From Heracleum sosnowskyi (lineage: Eukaryota > Streptophyta > Magnoliopsida > Apiales > Apiaceae): a stretch of DNA of 64,000 nt. The stretch is from contig CM061244.1 of assembly GCA_030848705.1 (NCBI GenBank), forward strand, positions 44,619,190 to 44,683,189. The letters are read 5' to 3'. Each line of letters begins with the position of its first letter. The first letter of the stretch is position 1. The translations under genes were made by a program, and so were the position numbers. The notes beneath the pieces were generated by a model. That model saw nothing but the letters and a program-made list of their open reading frames with translations. It was not told the origin of the DNA and made no database searches. Below are positions 43,290 through 54,788 of the stretch, piece by piece.

Positions 43290-43294
43290 CTTGG

Positions 43295-46180
43295 TACCTC
43301 TTTTCTTGGCGTCAACCATAAGAGCTAATTAAGCCTCGTATCTCTGGCGTAATAGTTTCTTAGTCTGAACTATATTCAAGAATCTCTGAATCTGTCTCCG
43401 TTCTTTATTTATTACTCTCTCTCCCTTACAATCAGTCTGGGCCCCATTGGGTGTCAACCAACCCATTCTTATTATAATATCCACTTTTCCCAACTTGAAA
43501 GGGATCAGGTCTATCAAAAGTGTCGACCTCATATTTCTAGTTCACAACCTGGATGTACCAGTCTTATAGGAAAATCCCTCGATTGGCTATTTCTACTTGT
43601 AATTATTCCCTCAGCGTCTCGGCCTTAAGGTTTAATCGTCACGCAACATCTTGATATACAACAATGCATTAGATCTGTCTAAACAGTGTAGAAGGGCACC
43701 TGCTATTTAAAGGTCCTGACAGTGGGCTGCTTGTTGGAGGTAGCCCTGGTTGAAACCTACTGGCTTTCTTTTATTCTGTGTTCACAAACTCCGGAACAAA
43801 CCTCAATAATTCGGAAAACTTGGCCTCATACTCGGTTACAGTCATGGTTTCTGGTTTTAACTTTTTAACTTTCATTTTCATCCGGGTCTCCACATATTTC
43901 CGAAAATTATTCCTCTAGAACCACACACGCTGCACCTCTCCCAAGTCGCAATACCAGCTCCCTCTGACTCCATCGTCAGTACTTATCTTGCTGACCCAGA
44001 GGTAGTGTCCATTCGTAAACAACTCCTCCAAAATCTCAATCTCACTATAGGGCATCTATCTAACACCGTTGTCAGTGGAGTTCACGGCACGTCACTATTT
44101 CTTTCACATATATCGATTGACACGCTTTCCATTATCATATTATCCTTGGGAGAATAAACCAATTTCATCGATATGTCGCTAACATTCTATCCGTCTTCGG
44201 GATTCGCTCCTGTCATAAGTGATTTCGTCGCGAATCTAATTCCTATCAGCGAATTTTGACTTATTTGACCTGGTTGGCCTCCCCTTGAAATTCAATACGG
44301 ATAACAAAATTATGGGGCCTTGAAAAGACAGCTCCCATATCAAGGAAAACGTCACACACTGGTGATCGTAAGGTTATGAGTTTTAAGGTAACCTTATTGG
44401 AGGTAAGAGAATTTACCGAGAGATCAACATGATCATAAGAACTCAACATTGTGTGCCTCACTTGAGACATTACTAAAGGTAATTAGCCTTCTTGTATTTC
44501 ACAACTTACAAGTGATGGAGTCCCATCCGACTTCTATCACACAGACATATAGTCCTTGTAGCCCCTATAAGTATAGGGTTGTTCGTCTCAGTGGAAGTTG
44601 AAAAGTATGAAAGCAATTCGAGATCAATTTAATGATTATCGCCTTTTGACAATATTTCTCAAAGGAACACCTTGGATTAAAATTGAACAGATTCCAAAGG
44701 TGCGGTTTTCCAAAGAAAATACAAAGAAAAGAATAACCACAAGATACTGGTACTTAACAAACAAGTGGTGATGTATCACCATAGGGTCATTCATTATTTG
44801 AAGAAAAGTGAAAGCTTAAATAACATCATTTGGCAGGGCTTCGAAAACCTGAAAGTAGGCATTGTGACAGCCTCTGGCACAAGTAAAACTGAATATGGTT
44901 TAGCACAAGTGTTATAAAATAACTTCGAAAAGGGAATATACCCTTTATCAGAATTCTTTCCTGGAGAGAGGTCAAGATAGATCATAGATTGGGGAGGTAC
45001 CCCACATAATTTGCAAATGGGGAGGGTATTACCAAGGTCTCTACGGGTGCCTTTTATGTCGGCTCCTCTAATGGATAATTGTTCCATTCTAAAGCTTTTC
45101 TTCTTCAGGCACACCCTATGGTGCTCGATACTTACGTCATTGCCGACTTATAATAGTCGCTAAGAATTCAACCATCAACATTTGCAATCGCAGGGAATTC
45201 TATTCGACTAGGCGCAAACACCTCAAGTAAGCGTTCTATTCTATAAGAAAACTTCGATTCCGTTGTCGCTCATAGCAACGACGAATTCCATATGTCAACT
45301 GGGCGGTACTCCGGAAGATCGTTAGAAACTACAAGCTTAAATTCGGTCTCTATTTCAATCATCCTTATACCCAATATTCCTTCTTGAGATAATAAAATCC
45401 CTCAATGATATAATAGACACTATTTCCCGTGGAATCGCTGGTCGTGGGGGTTTGAAATCTCATAGCCCAAAACAATTCCTTACATTATTCTAGGCAACTA
45501 AGTACCCTTAATCGTTCGTGAAAATCTGAACATCTTGGTTCTTACGTATGCCGCCTCCTTATGGGCAGCTATAACCGATCACGAGTAACAGGTTTCGTTC
45601 AAGTCGAATCAATCCACTGATACTGGCTATACTGCCTCTACCTCTTCTGCTTTGGAGACTCTACTCCATTTTCCTTGTCATACCTCTTGATGAATCATGA
45701 ACGATCCTTAAACTCTCGTCTCGTCACTTATTTATCCCTCGAAGGTTCGTCCGGTCTTATTATTAGACCTCAAGTACCACACCACATCTTTATCAATCAA
45801 CACGTCCTTTACAAGATTCTTTCCTTGACCCACTATGGGGTCTTCCTCTAGATCCTCCTATGGATCTTTCTTTATCGGGTCTCCGTCCATTTCAAGAAGC
45901 GCATCATCAAATGCCTACTCGAAGGCCTCGGGATCTGGCATCTCAGAGTCCCATCCATCTATAACTCATACGAATCGAGGTGACTAACCATGAAGTCCTA
46001 GGTACGGTTTCCCAGAAGAAGTCCCCTCTCGGGCTTCATCTTAAACAGTCAGGGTCATGTCCTCTAACCCGACTACGAACTTAATTTGAGCTCTAGATGT
46101 TCTTATCATTATTAAGGGTATTGTAAGACTCGATCTCCTATCATTCTGAGGACTGTAACTTAACGCTCTGATACCATTTC
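43295..46180 (-). pseudogene. Element X internal region, 5' portion (PBS, degenerate gag-pol)
   Basis: The PBS complement gctctgatacca is at 46165-46176 next to the 5' LTR end. The region parallels Y's 33925-36840 but diverges and has stops in all frames. A minus-strand frame at 44794-45114 matches Y's 35480-35695. Within about 200 aligned bases most differences change residues, as expected for decay. Y's insertion site (43290-43294) corresponds to Y's own internal position near 36841. Confidence 0.8.
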
Positions 46181-49100
46181 TGTAACAGCCCCAAATCCGG
46201 GGTCAGGGATCTAGGGTTGTCACAATCCATGTATTCCTTGCCTTACCTGTATTACTCACACCATTCATAATTCACCTTCTCATGACCCCACAACATATGT
46301 CACACACACACACACACACATGTTAGAGTCTCAGAAACGACACAATACAACAACTGCGGAATAAATAACTTTTATTACAATACCCAAATGTCTTTTGAAT
46401 CTGTCACTGATACAATTTCTAAGTAATGTTACATTACCAACTTAGCCTTCTGATGCTCACAATCCTCTCATACCATTCATATCTATACATAAGTTGAATA
46501 CCAAAAGCTGTAGCCTGATTCGATTGGTTCGTACTACTCTCGAGATCACTGCTAGAAACTGTTTACGGAAACGCCTTGCGAGGTATGTGCCGACCCATTG
46601 GCATCCTGCTTTGCTGCTATATAATATATATATATAAAACAATAGCAAGAGTGAGCGATAGCTCAGCAAGGTAATGAAAGTGTGGCATAATTCTGCCTTT
46701 AACTCAACCCAGAATAAAGCGGGTATAAGACAATAAGTTGTCAAAATATCTCGATACTGAAATTATATCCTTATCGGAATGTATTCCCAAAAACAGTACC
46801 ATTATTGTACTTCAAATATCATTTTCATAATATTTCTGCAGACTTTTGCTATATTATGAACAAAGTTCTAGTATAATATAAAAGATGAGGTTTCAAAGTA
46901 AACCAATATAACCTTTCCAAAAATATCTGCTATGTAAGCAGAATATCAACACATAACTTAAAAGATGAAGTTATAAGGTGATTCAGTATAAACAACTCCC
47001 TTACCATAACTCATGTTATGTAAGGTATCCACAGAGTCATAACTCATAAAATAAAAGATGAAGTTGCATGGATTTATTGTCACTTCAATTCCAAACACTT
47101 CTCGACCCCCTGCCAACACGATTGCTTCTTCACCCCAATACATGTTGCAGGAAATATCCAAATTGGATGATGAACTAATACTGGAGTTGCTACCGCGTCC
47201 GCTGTGCCTAACCTTACTATGATCAGTAGCAGGTCGCACCGCTCAAATAGTTTTCTACATGTAGATGGAAGTATCACGACGGCCTGACATTGTCTACCGC
47301 CTTACTATGACCTCCCGGCCCATTTGGGGCAATATAAAAGTTGGATGGGCCCACGCAACTTGACCACTTACACCACTCCTAGTTCAGATGAAATCCATGA
47401 CTCTGAAACGTAAAGATCGTCCTCCTTTCCCCAAGTGTAACACTTGTTGATACGACTCCACTAAGTAGTTATATCTAGGTTGGAAAGGAAGATTCTCCAA
47501 TATTTCCCAAGCTATGCTTGTTAATGGATATCGACTTGTTCCATGAATTTACCCCTCGATTATTGAGGTGGTAACACAACATTAGACTGGCAGCAATTAA
47601 ATTGCTCCAAGAAAATATATGTCCCTTGACAGTTTTTGAATTGAGAGTTTAAAAAGAGTAGTAGTCACTTAAATCAGGTTTCCCATATTTTTGATAGTTG
47701 AGCGAGCATTTAAATCCTCTTTAAAGACAGATTTAAACGAAAAAAACATTATTTTGGGAACCTCTTTTTGATTGGAAAACAATTAATAACATTTATTAAA
47801 CAAGTAAACCTTCAAATGAATATTCGAAAATAATATTCATCAAATAAACAAACCTCGAATGAATATTTAGAAATAATATTCATTAATAAATAATCCTCAA
47901 ATGAATATTCAAAAATAATATTCATTAATAAATAATCCTCAAATGAATATTCAAAAATAATATTCATTAATAAATAATCCTCAAATGAATATTCAAAAAT
48001 AATATTCATTAATAAATAATCCTCAAATGAATATTCAAAAATAATATTCATTAATAAATAATCCTCAAATGAATATTAAAAAAAATAATATTCATTAATA
48101 AATAATCCTCAAATGAATATTCAAAAATAATATTCATTAATAAATAATCCTCAAATGAATATTAAAAATAATATTTCTCAAATAAGTGAACCTCCAATGA
48201 ATATTCGAAAATAATATCCTTTAAATAATTAAATCTCAAATGAATATTCAAAAGTAATATTCATTAATTAAATAAATCTCAAATGAATATAAACAATATT
48301 CTGTAAGTCGATAATCCTCAAATGTATATAAATAATATTCTGTAAGTCGATAATCCTCAAATGAATATTAATACATAATATTCTTAAATAAAAATAATTA
48401 ATCCTCGAATAACGGTTACCCGATATCTTTATCGGAAAAATAACCTTTATCATACACAAACTATAATCACTACTGATCTTAAGAAATATCATACGCCCTT
48501 AACCTAGGGCCTTTATAAAACCTGGCTTATAACTGATATCCCATATCTAGCTTATAAGCCAATTACCAAATCATTTCCAAGTTACAACCTCTGAATGAGG
48601 TAATATTCAAATAACATTCCTCAAATCATTTCCAGGTAATTAATACTTTCTAGAAATATAATTAATGTTTAATAATAGCAGTCCTCAAAATAATTAGTAC
48701 ACTGCCGCTGGAATCCCTCCGGGTTTCCACGGCTATCTCCATATCTCAAATACTGACTCCCGGTCTAGAGTCGAAAACAAGAAGTATGCTCTTATCTCTA
48801 GAGCTACAAGGTATGCCGGTTTATAACTACTTTATCTCAAAGCTCATACATAAATCCAAATCAAACTCTATTTTATACAATCTATAACATGTATCGCACA
48901 ACTGTATAACTCCACACATGGCAACAACAGTAATATATAATCAATACTTCAAAGTATAGATTTAGAAAACTTGCCTGATGCTCAAGAAGTGATAGGGGTT
49001 CGCGACGATGCCGGACAATCTAGACAAAGTCAAAGAAAACGCACGATTAATCCCCTGGATAATCCACTTGTACTCAATGCTTAAACACGTAAGCGAAACA

Positions 49101-51037
49101 CAACCAAGGCATTACTAGCTCGTTATAGGCTCATACTAAGTCCATGTTAATCGACAATTACTTAAGTCGTAGGTTTAGTCCGAAATCGATCCTCGAATAC
49201 AAGTTATACTTAACCATTTACAAGCTTGGTTTCTAAGTCATGTTCTTAGTGGTTTTCACTTGCGCAACCTCGGCTAACACATTTTTATAAAATCGGAAAA
49301 TAATCTTTTGGACTCGAAACCTTCGTACAAACCTTCGTAACTGCCCTTGACACTTCAATACAAAATTCCATATTTTAAAACAACTCTTAAGGGTCTCAAA
49401 CATAGCCACAAAGTTGGTACATTTCTGCAATCTCATTCCTTGAACCACCTTCACTAAAATGGTCATATCTCATAAACCGTAAATCGTAATGACATGATTC
49501 TTGCGCTCACGTAAACTAGAAACAAAGATCTACACACTCATGTTCATAACTGAACCAAAAGAGGCAGTTAGGTTTTCTGATTCTAGGCAGTTTATAGAGT
49601 TACCGAAAATCGGGCATTACGACGGCTTAAAATCGAATAATCCTATTTTGTCACAACATAACCAAGCCACACCGGGCATACCATACATCTCCAACCTCAA
49701 CAAACAACCATCATACACCTCTAAGATCAGTGGGGAGGCTCAAATCCAACACCCATCATTTTACACATTCAAACAAATCCAAATAATCACTAAATCACTT
49801 AATCATGATCTTAACTTTACATGAACATCAAAACCACTTTAAAACTCATATAAAACTCAAAGGGGCAGAGGTTTATACCTTCCTCCAAGCTTTCTTGCTG
49901 CTATATTCCTTATGTAACCTTAGATCCTTGCTTAATACAACCTTTGGAAGCCACAAACTCAATATCAAAAGCAACAAAGCAAAATACAAGTTACTATTCA
50001 TCATCTTCTCCAACTGTTACTCACTGAAATCGAAGGGTAAATGACAGAGGTGAGGCGATTGCTTACCATGGTTACGTCGGGCTTCTCGAGAGCTTCGATT
50101 TGAGTGGTGGAACGCCAAAAACGGACAACGGAATCTCAAGTTATGATCATTTCTTTCTCTCCCATTTTTCTTTCTTCTTCTCTCCCGAAATTTCTCTTCC
50201 TTTTTCTTTTTCTTCTTATCTTGTTTAATTACTTGATATTTATCCAATGTGGTGAGTCATCACCCTTGGTCTCTTCTTGTTTTGACACTTGGCAAGCATG
50301 CATTGGCTTGGAATAAAGTAGCTTTTCTGGTTCGTTTAATTTCGTAGAACGCTCGCAAGGTTTCTCGAGGGTTCTATCGAGGTATTTTACCGAAATCGTT
50401 CTCGATACTTCTAATTCATTTATCAAATCCATATCCATGGAATTAATAATTTAAATCCTTAAATATCCTCAAATAATAATTATTTAGTCCGTTTTTGGTG
50501 AAATTTCGGAGAAAACGAAAAATGCTATTTTTCCGATTCTGACAGCTTCTGCATTCTTTTATTTCCATCGTAGATCACTAATGCGACTTTGAAAGTTTAT
50601 TATATCGTCCCGCATATAGGGTGGTCTGAAAAACTTTTAAATGAAGAGTTACTATTCATCAATGGTTTTTCTATAATACTTTGGGTCAAAATCCGTTCCA
50701 ATATTCCTGATCTATTTTCTCTCTACTCTTTGCACTTAGAAAACGTTCTAGTGCTTTCTCGGGCGTACGCTATCTTGTTTACGGAGTTGTCGGATGTATT
50801 CCAGATATTGATTTGGATGACATAAAAATACTTTCCTTCCCTGGAGTATTGCATTCTTATCTTCTAGATTGATTGTTCTTATTTATATGTTCAGTCCATT
50901 CTTACTATTCTTAAAATGTTTGAAAACCGAAATTCATATTCATTTCATAACTTGATTCTCAAAGTCATTGCCACTATCCATCTTTACATCAACATATAAT
51001 AAAAGTTTTAATTCTACCCAAAATCTGGGGTCTTACA
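46181..51037 (-). repeat. 5' LTR of element X (4857 bp)
   Basis: It ends on the plus strand with ctggggtcttaca (51025-51037), followed by GTAAC. It starts at tgtaacagcccc (46181). It carries the same 42-bp array (about 47848-48193) and (CA)10 at 46301-46320. Differences from the other LTR that I saw are a TA-repeat length, cacatg versus cacagg next to the CA run, and one C/T near 50911. Confidence 0.92.
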
Positions 51038-51042
51038 GTAAC

Positions 51043-51999
51043 TGTCAACGAAATGGCATGCTTTGCAGCATTCCGTTGACAGGAAGCTCATCAACGAAAT
51101 GAGTGATGTAGCAATTGCATTGTACAATACTTCACAATATGATAGGCATTTTGTTATATGTATTAGATAGGTTTTCTAAGTCATGTTGACTAAGTACTAG
51201 ATAGGCAAAATAGGTTGGTTAATTGTAAATATATTATGCCTTGTAATTTTGCCTAAGTGAAGACATGTCAACGGTATGAAGATTACTCTGTCAACGGTAT
51301 GGAGTTTACTCATCAACGAAACGAGGGAAACACCATCAACGGAATGAAGAATAAAGCTATCAACGAAACACATCTCCATGCTATCAACGAATCATTATTG
51401 CTTTTCTGAATAGTTGACAAAGTGATAGTGACAGTTTTCTGACAGATCAAAAAGGAGATGTGGAAGTGTACTTTGCATTGGAAACCATTAAAATGGACAT
51501 GGGGAATAAGGAAACATCCCAGTTTCCAATTGGGCTCTTGGGAGTGATCATAATAAGCATGAAGACAAAAGCAAGGATCTCCAAGGACCACTGGACAAAG
51601 GGATGAAAAGCAAACTATTGGCGGTTACCTTTAGTGTACTTTAGTGTAGCCAAAAATAGCTTTGTAAACTTGGGGAATATATAACCAAGTGTAGCAGTTA
51701 AAATAAGTGAGAGAGAAGAAAAACAAAGAGTTTGTATTAGCTATCTTTGAGAGCATACTTCTCTACAATCTTGTAACTGAGCAGCTGTGTACTTTTGTAT
51801 CACAGATTATTTCCGCAATAAAAATCACTTCAGTTGGATCATCAAACAATCCAACTGAAATTATTTATGTGCTTGTGATTTTTACTTTAAGTTTAGCTTT
51901 TATTTGTAAGTTGTTTTAAGTTTAAGAAATATCAAGAATTGTATTCAACCCCCCCCCCCCCCCCCTTCTACAATTCTGTTAGGTCATTTGGGATTAACA
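51043..51999 (+). repeat. Remainder of B's 3' LTR after X
   Basis: This continues 21228 and matches 9124-10070. It includes all nine TCAACG-type motifs. The C run near the end is 17 long (51949-51965) versus 7 in the other LTR. Three substitutions are visible near 51868-51898. It ends GGATTAACA before element A resumes. Confidence 0.95.
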
Positions 52000-52570
52000 C
52001 TCTTTCACTCTTCATGCTTATTGTGACTCTGATTGGGCTGGCTGCAAGGAGTCTCGACAATCTCTCACAGGATATTGCATCATGTTTGGTCAATCCTTAA
52101 TTTCTTGGAAGTGTAAAAAGCAACCAACTATCTCTAAATCTTCAGTTGAGGCAGAATATCGTAGTATGGCTGATACCTGTTGTGAATTGACTTTGTTTCT
52201 CAATATTTTTCGAACATTTGGTATTGATAATATCACTCCAGTCCATCTTCACCATGACAACAAATATGCCCTCTATATTACCTCTAACTCTGTTTTTCAT
52301 GAACGTACGAAGCATATCGAAATTGATTACCATCTAGTTCGCGAAAAACTTCAACAGGGTATTATTACTACCACTCATGTGTCCACTTCTCTTCAACCTG
52401 CTGATATGCTCACCAAAGCTCGATCATTTGCTTCTATTTCTAAGTTTTGCTGCAAGTTGGGTGTTTGCAAATTCTTTCAAACCTCCAACTTGAGGGGGCC
52501 TGTTATGGAGAATGATACTTCTTGTACTGAAATAGAGCGACTAGTGCAAGACAAAAGGAATATTGACTAA
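52000..52570 (+). pseudogene. RNase H end of element A's pol
   Basis: The frame from 52001 encodes SFTLHAYCDSDWAGC, SSVEAEYRSMA, HHDNKYA and HERTKHIEIDYHLVREKL, the copia RNase H blocks with their acidic residues. The frame is open and ends at TAA 52568-52570, 70 bases inside the 3' LTR. The RT catalytic part expected upstream is missing because of the deletion that accompanied B. This is the C-terminal match to 4417-7734. Confidence 0.92.
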
Positions 52571-52830
52571 GGTCTAGCTGTCATCACAGTGCCATCTCGA
52601 AATAGAGTTTGTTAAAATTTTGTTACATTAACAGAATGTGCATCTCATATTACAGATTAGATTAGCAGTTCATATATACTTTAGAATGTTCTTCAAGATA
52701 GATAATTCATTATGTAAAAGTCTTCTCTTTTGTTCATCTTCTTAATACACACATTTACTATTGTAATCTTCTTCTTCAATACTAAGATTTGATTGTTCAT
52801 TTATAATAGATTGAATATGTAAAAGTGTCA
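52501..52830 (+). repeat. 3' LTR of element A (330 bp)
   Basis: It starts TGTTATGGAG after tgagggggcc and ends GTGTCA before TATAT (52831-52835). It differs from the 5' LTR by about fifteen substitutions, an 11-bp gap and smaller gaps. Confidence 0.93.
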
Positions 52831-52881
52831 TATATTCTTGTGAAGATAGGATAAAGGCCGACTACATATACGACATACAAA

Positions 52882-53123
52882 GATGAGAACTTACCAAGAG
52901 ATGCATGGATTGTCAAAAATCTTCTGGAGCCAATGGGTGTTGATGCTCATGAACCCCGTGTTCTCCGCCAGTTCCTGGTAGGTGTCTCTATGTTGTCGAT
53001 GTTTTGACTAATGCACGGGTTTGTGCTAAGCATGCTTGAAAGGCTGCAATTGACTCAAATGATGTGAAACTGGTCATTCAATCAAAAGTTAATTTTTGCT
53101 TCTCTCATCCCCCACCACGAGAG
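52882..53123 (+). pseudogene. Fragment of a TAF9-like gene (TFIID histone-fold subunit), broken
   Basis: TAF9 is a TFIID/SAGA subunit with a histone fold. Bases 52882-52977 encode DENLPRDAWIVKNLLEPMGV and then EPRVLRQFL. From 52980, in another frame, the sequence encodes LYVVDVLTNARV, a TGA stop at 53037, then AAIDSNDVKLVIQSKVNF and SHPPPRE. This order matches the TAF9 N-terminal histone-fold region (known family pattern DEDLPRDAKIVK...YVVDVLTDA...DDVKLAIQSKVNF...PPPRE). About ten bases are missing at the frame change, where ELWY would be. After GAG a GT (53124) looks like a retained splice donor, so this is a genomic fragment rather than a processed copy. It lies between element A's right duplication and the LINE. 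No further exon is seen. Confidence 0.8.
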
Positions 53124-53245
53124 GTAACCTACATTCACCTTTCAGTAAATATTACTACTATTCTAGATTTATGATCCATCCTTTAGATATGTAATCTTCA
53201 AATGTCACTTGTTAATTGTTATTTAGTTGGAACTACGCCTGACTT
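53124..53245. other. Likely TAF9-derived intron remnant up to the LINE insertion
   Basis: AT-rich sequence with no coding signal. It begins with the GTAACC donor-like sequence and ends in CCTGACTT (53238-53245), the left target duplication of the LINE, whose last two T overlap the poly-T run. Confidence 0.4.
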
Positions 53246-54788
53246 TTTTTTTTTTGCTAAGTAAAATAATATATTGCAACAACAAACTACAAGATTAAGA
53301 GGGGCATACCCCAATCAAAACCAATAAAACATACTAAAGCATCAATACCCACTGCAGGTCAATATGACTAGATGAGCTAGACAACCAGGTAGAAAACTAG
53401 AAAAGCAAAAGATCAAGAGATGGGTCTAAGCGAACCCAAACTTTAAATATTTTACAAGAGAATAATCTCTCCATAACCACTCTGTAAATATCTCGAAAAA
53501 CAACTTAGGTGGAGTGCCCAAGACCAGGGTTATGAATTCTAAAATTTCGCTCCTTCCAGATGTGGTAAACCATAGTTATGAAAAAAAACACTGCTACATA
53601 CCTCCTATTTCCACTGAGAGGAGACACAGCCTAATTGCCCAGTTGGCATTGGGACCAAGTCGCAGAAAACTGAAATGGAAGCGCACTTCTAATAAGATCA
53701 TAGTACGGGCAATCAGAGAGCAAGTGATGAATAGACTCAGGTCTCGAATTGCACAACACACGTGAAGAGTCAGTATGCATACCAAACGTAAGCATTCTAT
53801 CCCTTGTAAGAAGCCTATTTTTAATGGCAAGCCAAGTCACAAATGACCACTTAGGGACATATAGAGTGTCCCAGATGAAACTCCACCAAGGCACAACTTG
53901 GGTTCTATTCCTAAGAGATGAGCATATAGAGGAGAGCTTAACATGTTTTGATATAAGCCTGTCCCAGGTAATATAATCATTCCTGGAAATCTGCACCTAC
54001 TGCACTGTATTTCTCACATCATCAATGCCCATATGATTCGATATAGGGAGGTCCCAAGTTCCATTACGAAGGTAAACATTGATAGCCACCAAACTAGTTG
54101 AATTAGCTATATCGGACACCAAAGGAGAGATATGTAGTAATGGTTTATGATTTGCCCAAGGATCATGCCAAAAGAGAAAATTAGAATTCTCACAAATATT
54201 ATACCAAATGAATCTGAGAGCCAAATATCGAGCATTTAAAATCTTCCTTGCAATCCAGGAACATTTGTAAGGCAACTTTGCAGTCCAGAATACTTTATTC
54301 CTAAGAAGAGATTTATGAAACCATACCACCCAAAGAGAATCTGCAGAAGGTTGAATTAATCGCCATACCTGATGATAAATGGAAGCAAGATTCCATTCAA
54401 ACAAATTTTTTATCCCCAGGCCACCCTCGGACTTTGGCTTACAACAATCTTCCCAACTGACTTTATAGTGGCATTTACCAGATTCTTTATGAAATCCTCC
54501 CCAAAGGAATTTAAAGATCAAACTGTTAAGCTTTTTTAAAACAGCTTTGGGTAAGAAAATATACATACTCCAATACCCAACAATGCTGGCAAGAATTGTT
54601 TTTATTAATTGAAGACGTCCAGCAAAGTTTAAAAAGCATGCAGTCCATGATTCCACTCTACTGCACAGTTTAGATACTAAGACATCACAGTCCCTGGTAT
54701 ACAAACTACCTGTAATGAGAGGCAGACCAAGGTAACAGATTGGGAGAGTGCCTTCCTGAAACCCGGTGAAGGTGAGAATCGAAGTAGT

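Larger units (their letters stand above)
21229..51037 (-). mobile_element. Long-LTR gypsy element X, with an extra partial unit
   Basis: It is flanked by GTAAC (21224-21228, 51038-51042) inside B's 3' LTR. Read on the minus strand: LTR 51037-46181, PBS 46176-46165, internal 46180-43295 continued at 28731-27405 (split by Y), PPT, LTR 27404-22550, a second PBS (22545-22534), a short second internal piece (22549 to about 21781), and the terminal 552 bases of a third LTR (21780-21229). X's own length is about 15.2 kb. The two full LTRs differ by only a few bases and a TA-repeat length. The internal region is related to Y's and has no intact gag or pol, so X looks non-autonomous. Confidence 0.9.
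7735..51999 (+). mobile_element. Sirevirus-like copia element B, one full unit plus tail of a second unit
   Basis: The order is: env-like 3' tail (7735-9050), LTR (9051-10070), PBS, gag, pol, env-like ORF, polypurine tract, LTR (21156-21228 continued at 51043-51999). The left tail duplicates 19840-21155, so the two units share the central LTR. B lies inside A's pol. On the right A resumes at 52000 within RNase H, while on the left B is truncated inside the env-like ORF. A deletion therefore removed B's outer 5' half together with roughly 0.75 kb of A (inferred from normal copia spacing). The LTRs differ by three substitutions and a C-run change. The gag architecture, additional long ORF after pol and long internal region (about 11.1 kb) fit the Sirevirus lineage. 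Confidence 0.9.
4013..52830 (+). mobile_element. Copia LTR retrotransposon A, outermost layer of the nest
   Basis: Its LTRs (4013-4353 and 52501-52830) start TGTTATGGAG and end GTGTCA, and are bracketed by the 5-bp duplication TATAT (4008-4012 and 52831-52835). A primer binding site directly follows the 5' LTR and a purine-rich tract (tgaggggg) precedes the 3' LTR. Only about 4.55 kb is A's own sequence: 4013-7734 and 52000-52830. Everything between is younger insertions, with a deletion of the middle of A's pol. The LTRs differ by roughly fifteen substitutions plus indels, including 11 bp missing from the 3' copy, so A is the oldest layer. Its coding region is broken by stops, a frameshift and deletions. 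Confidence 0.93.
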
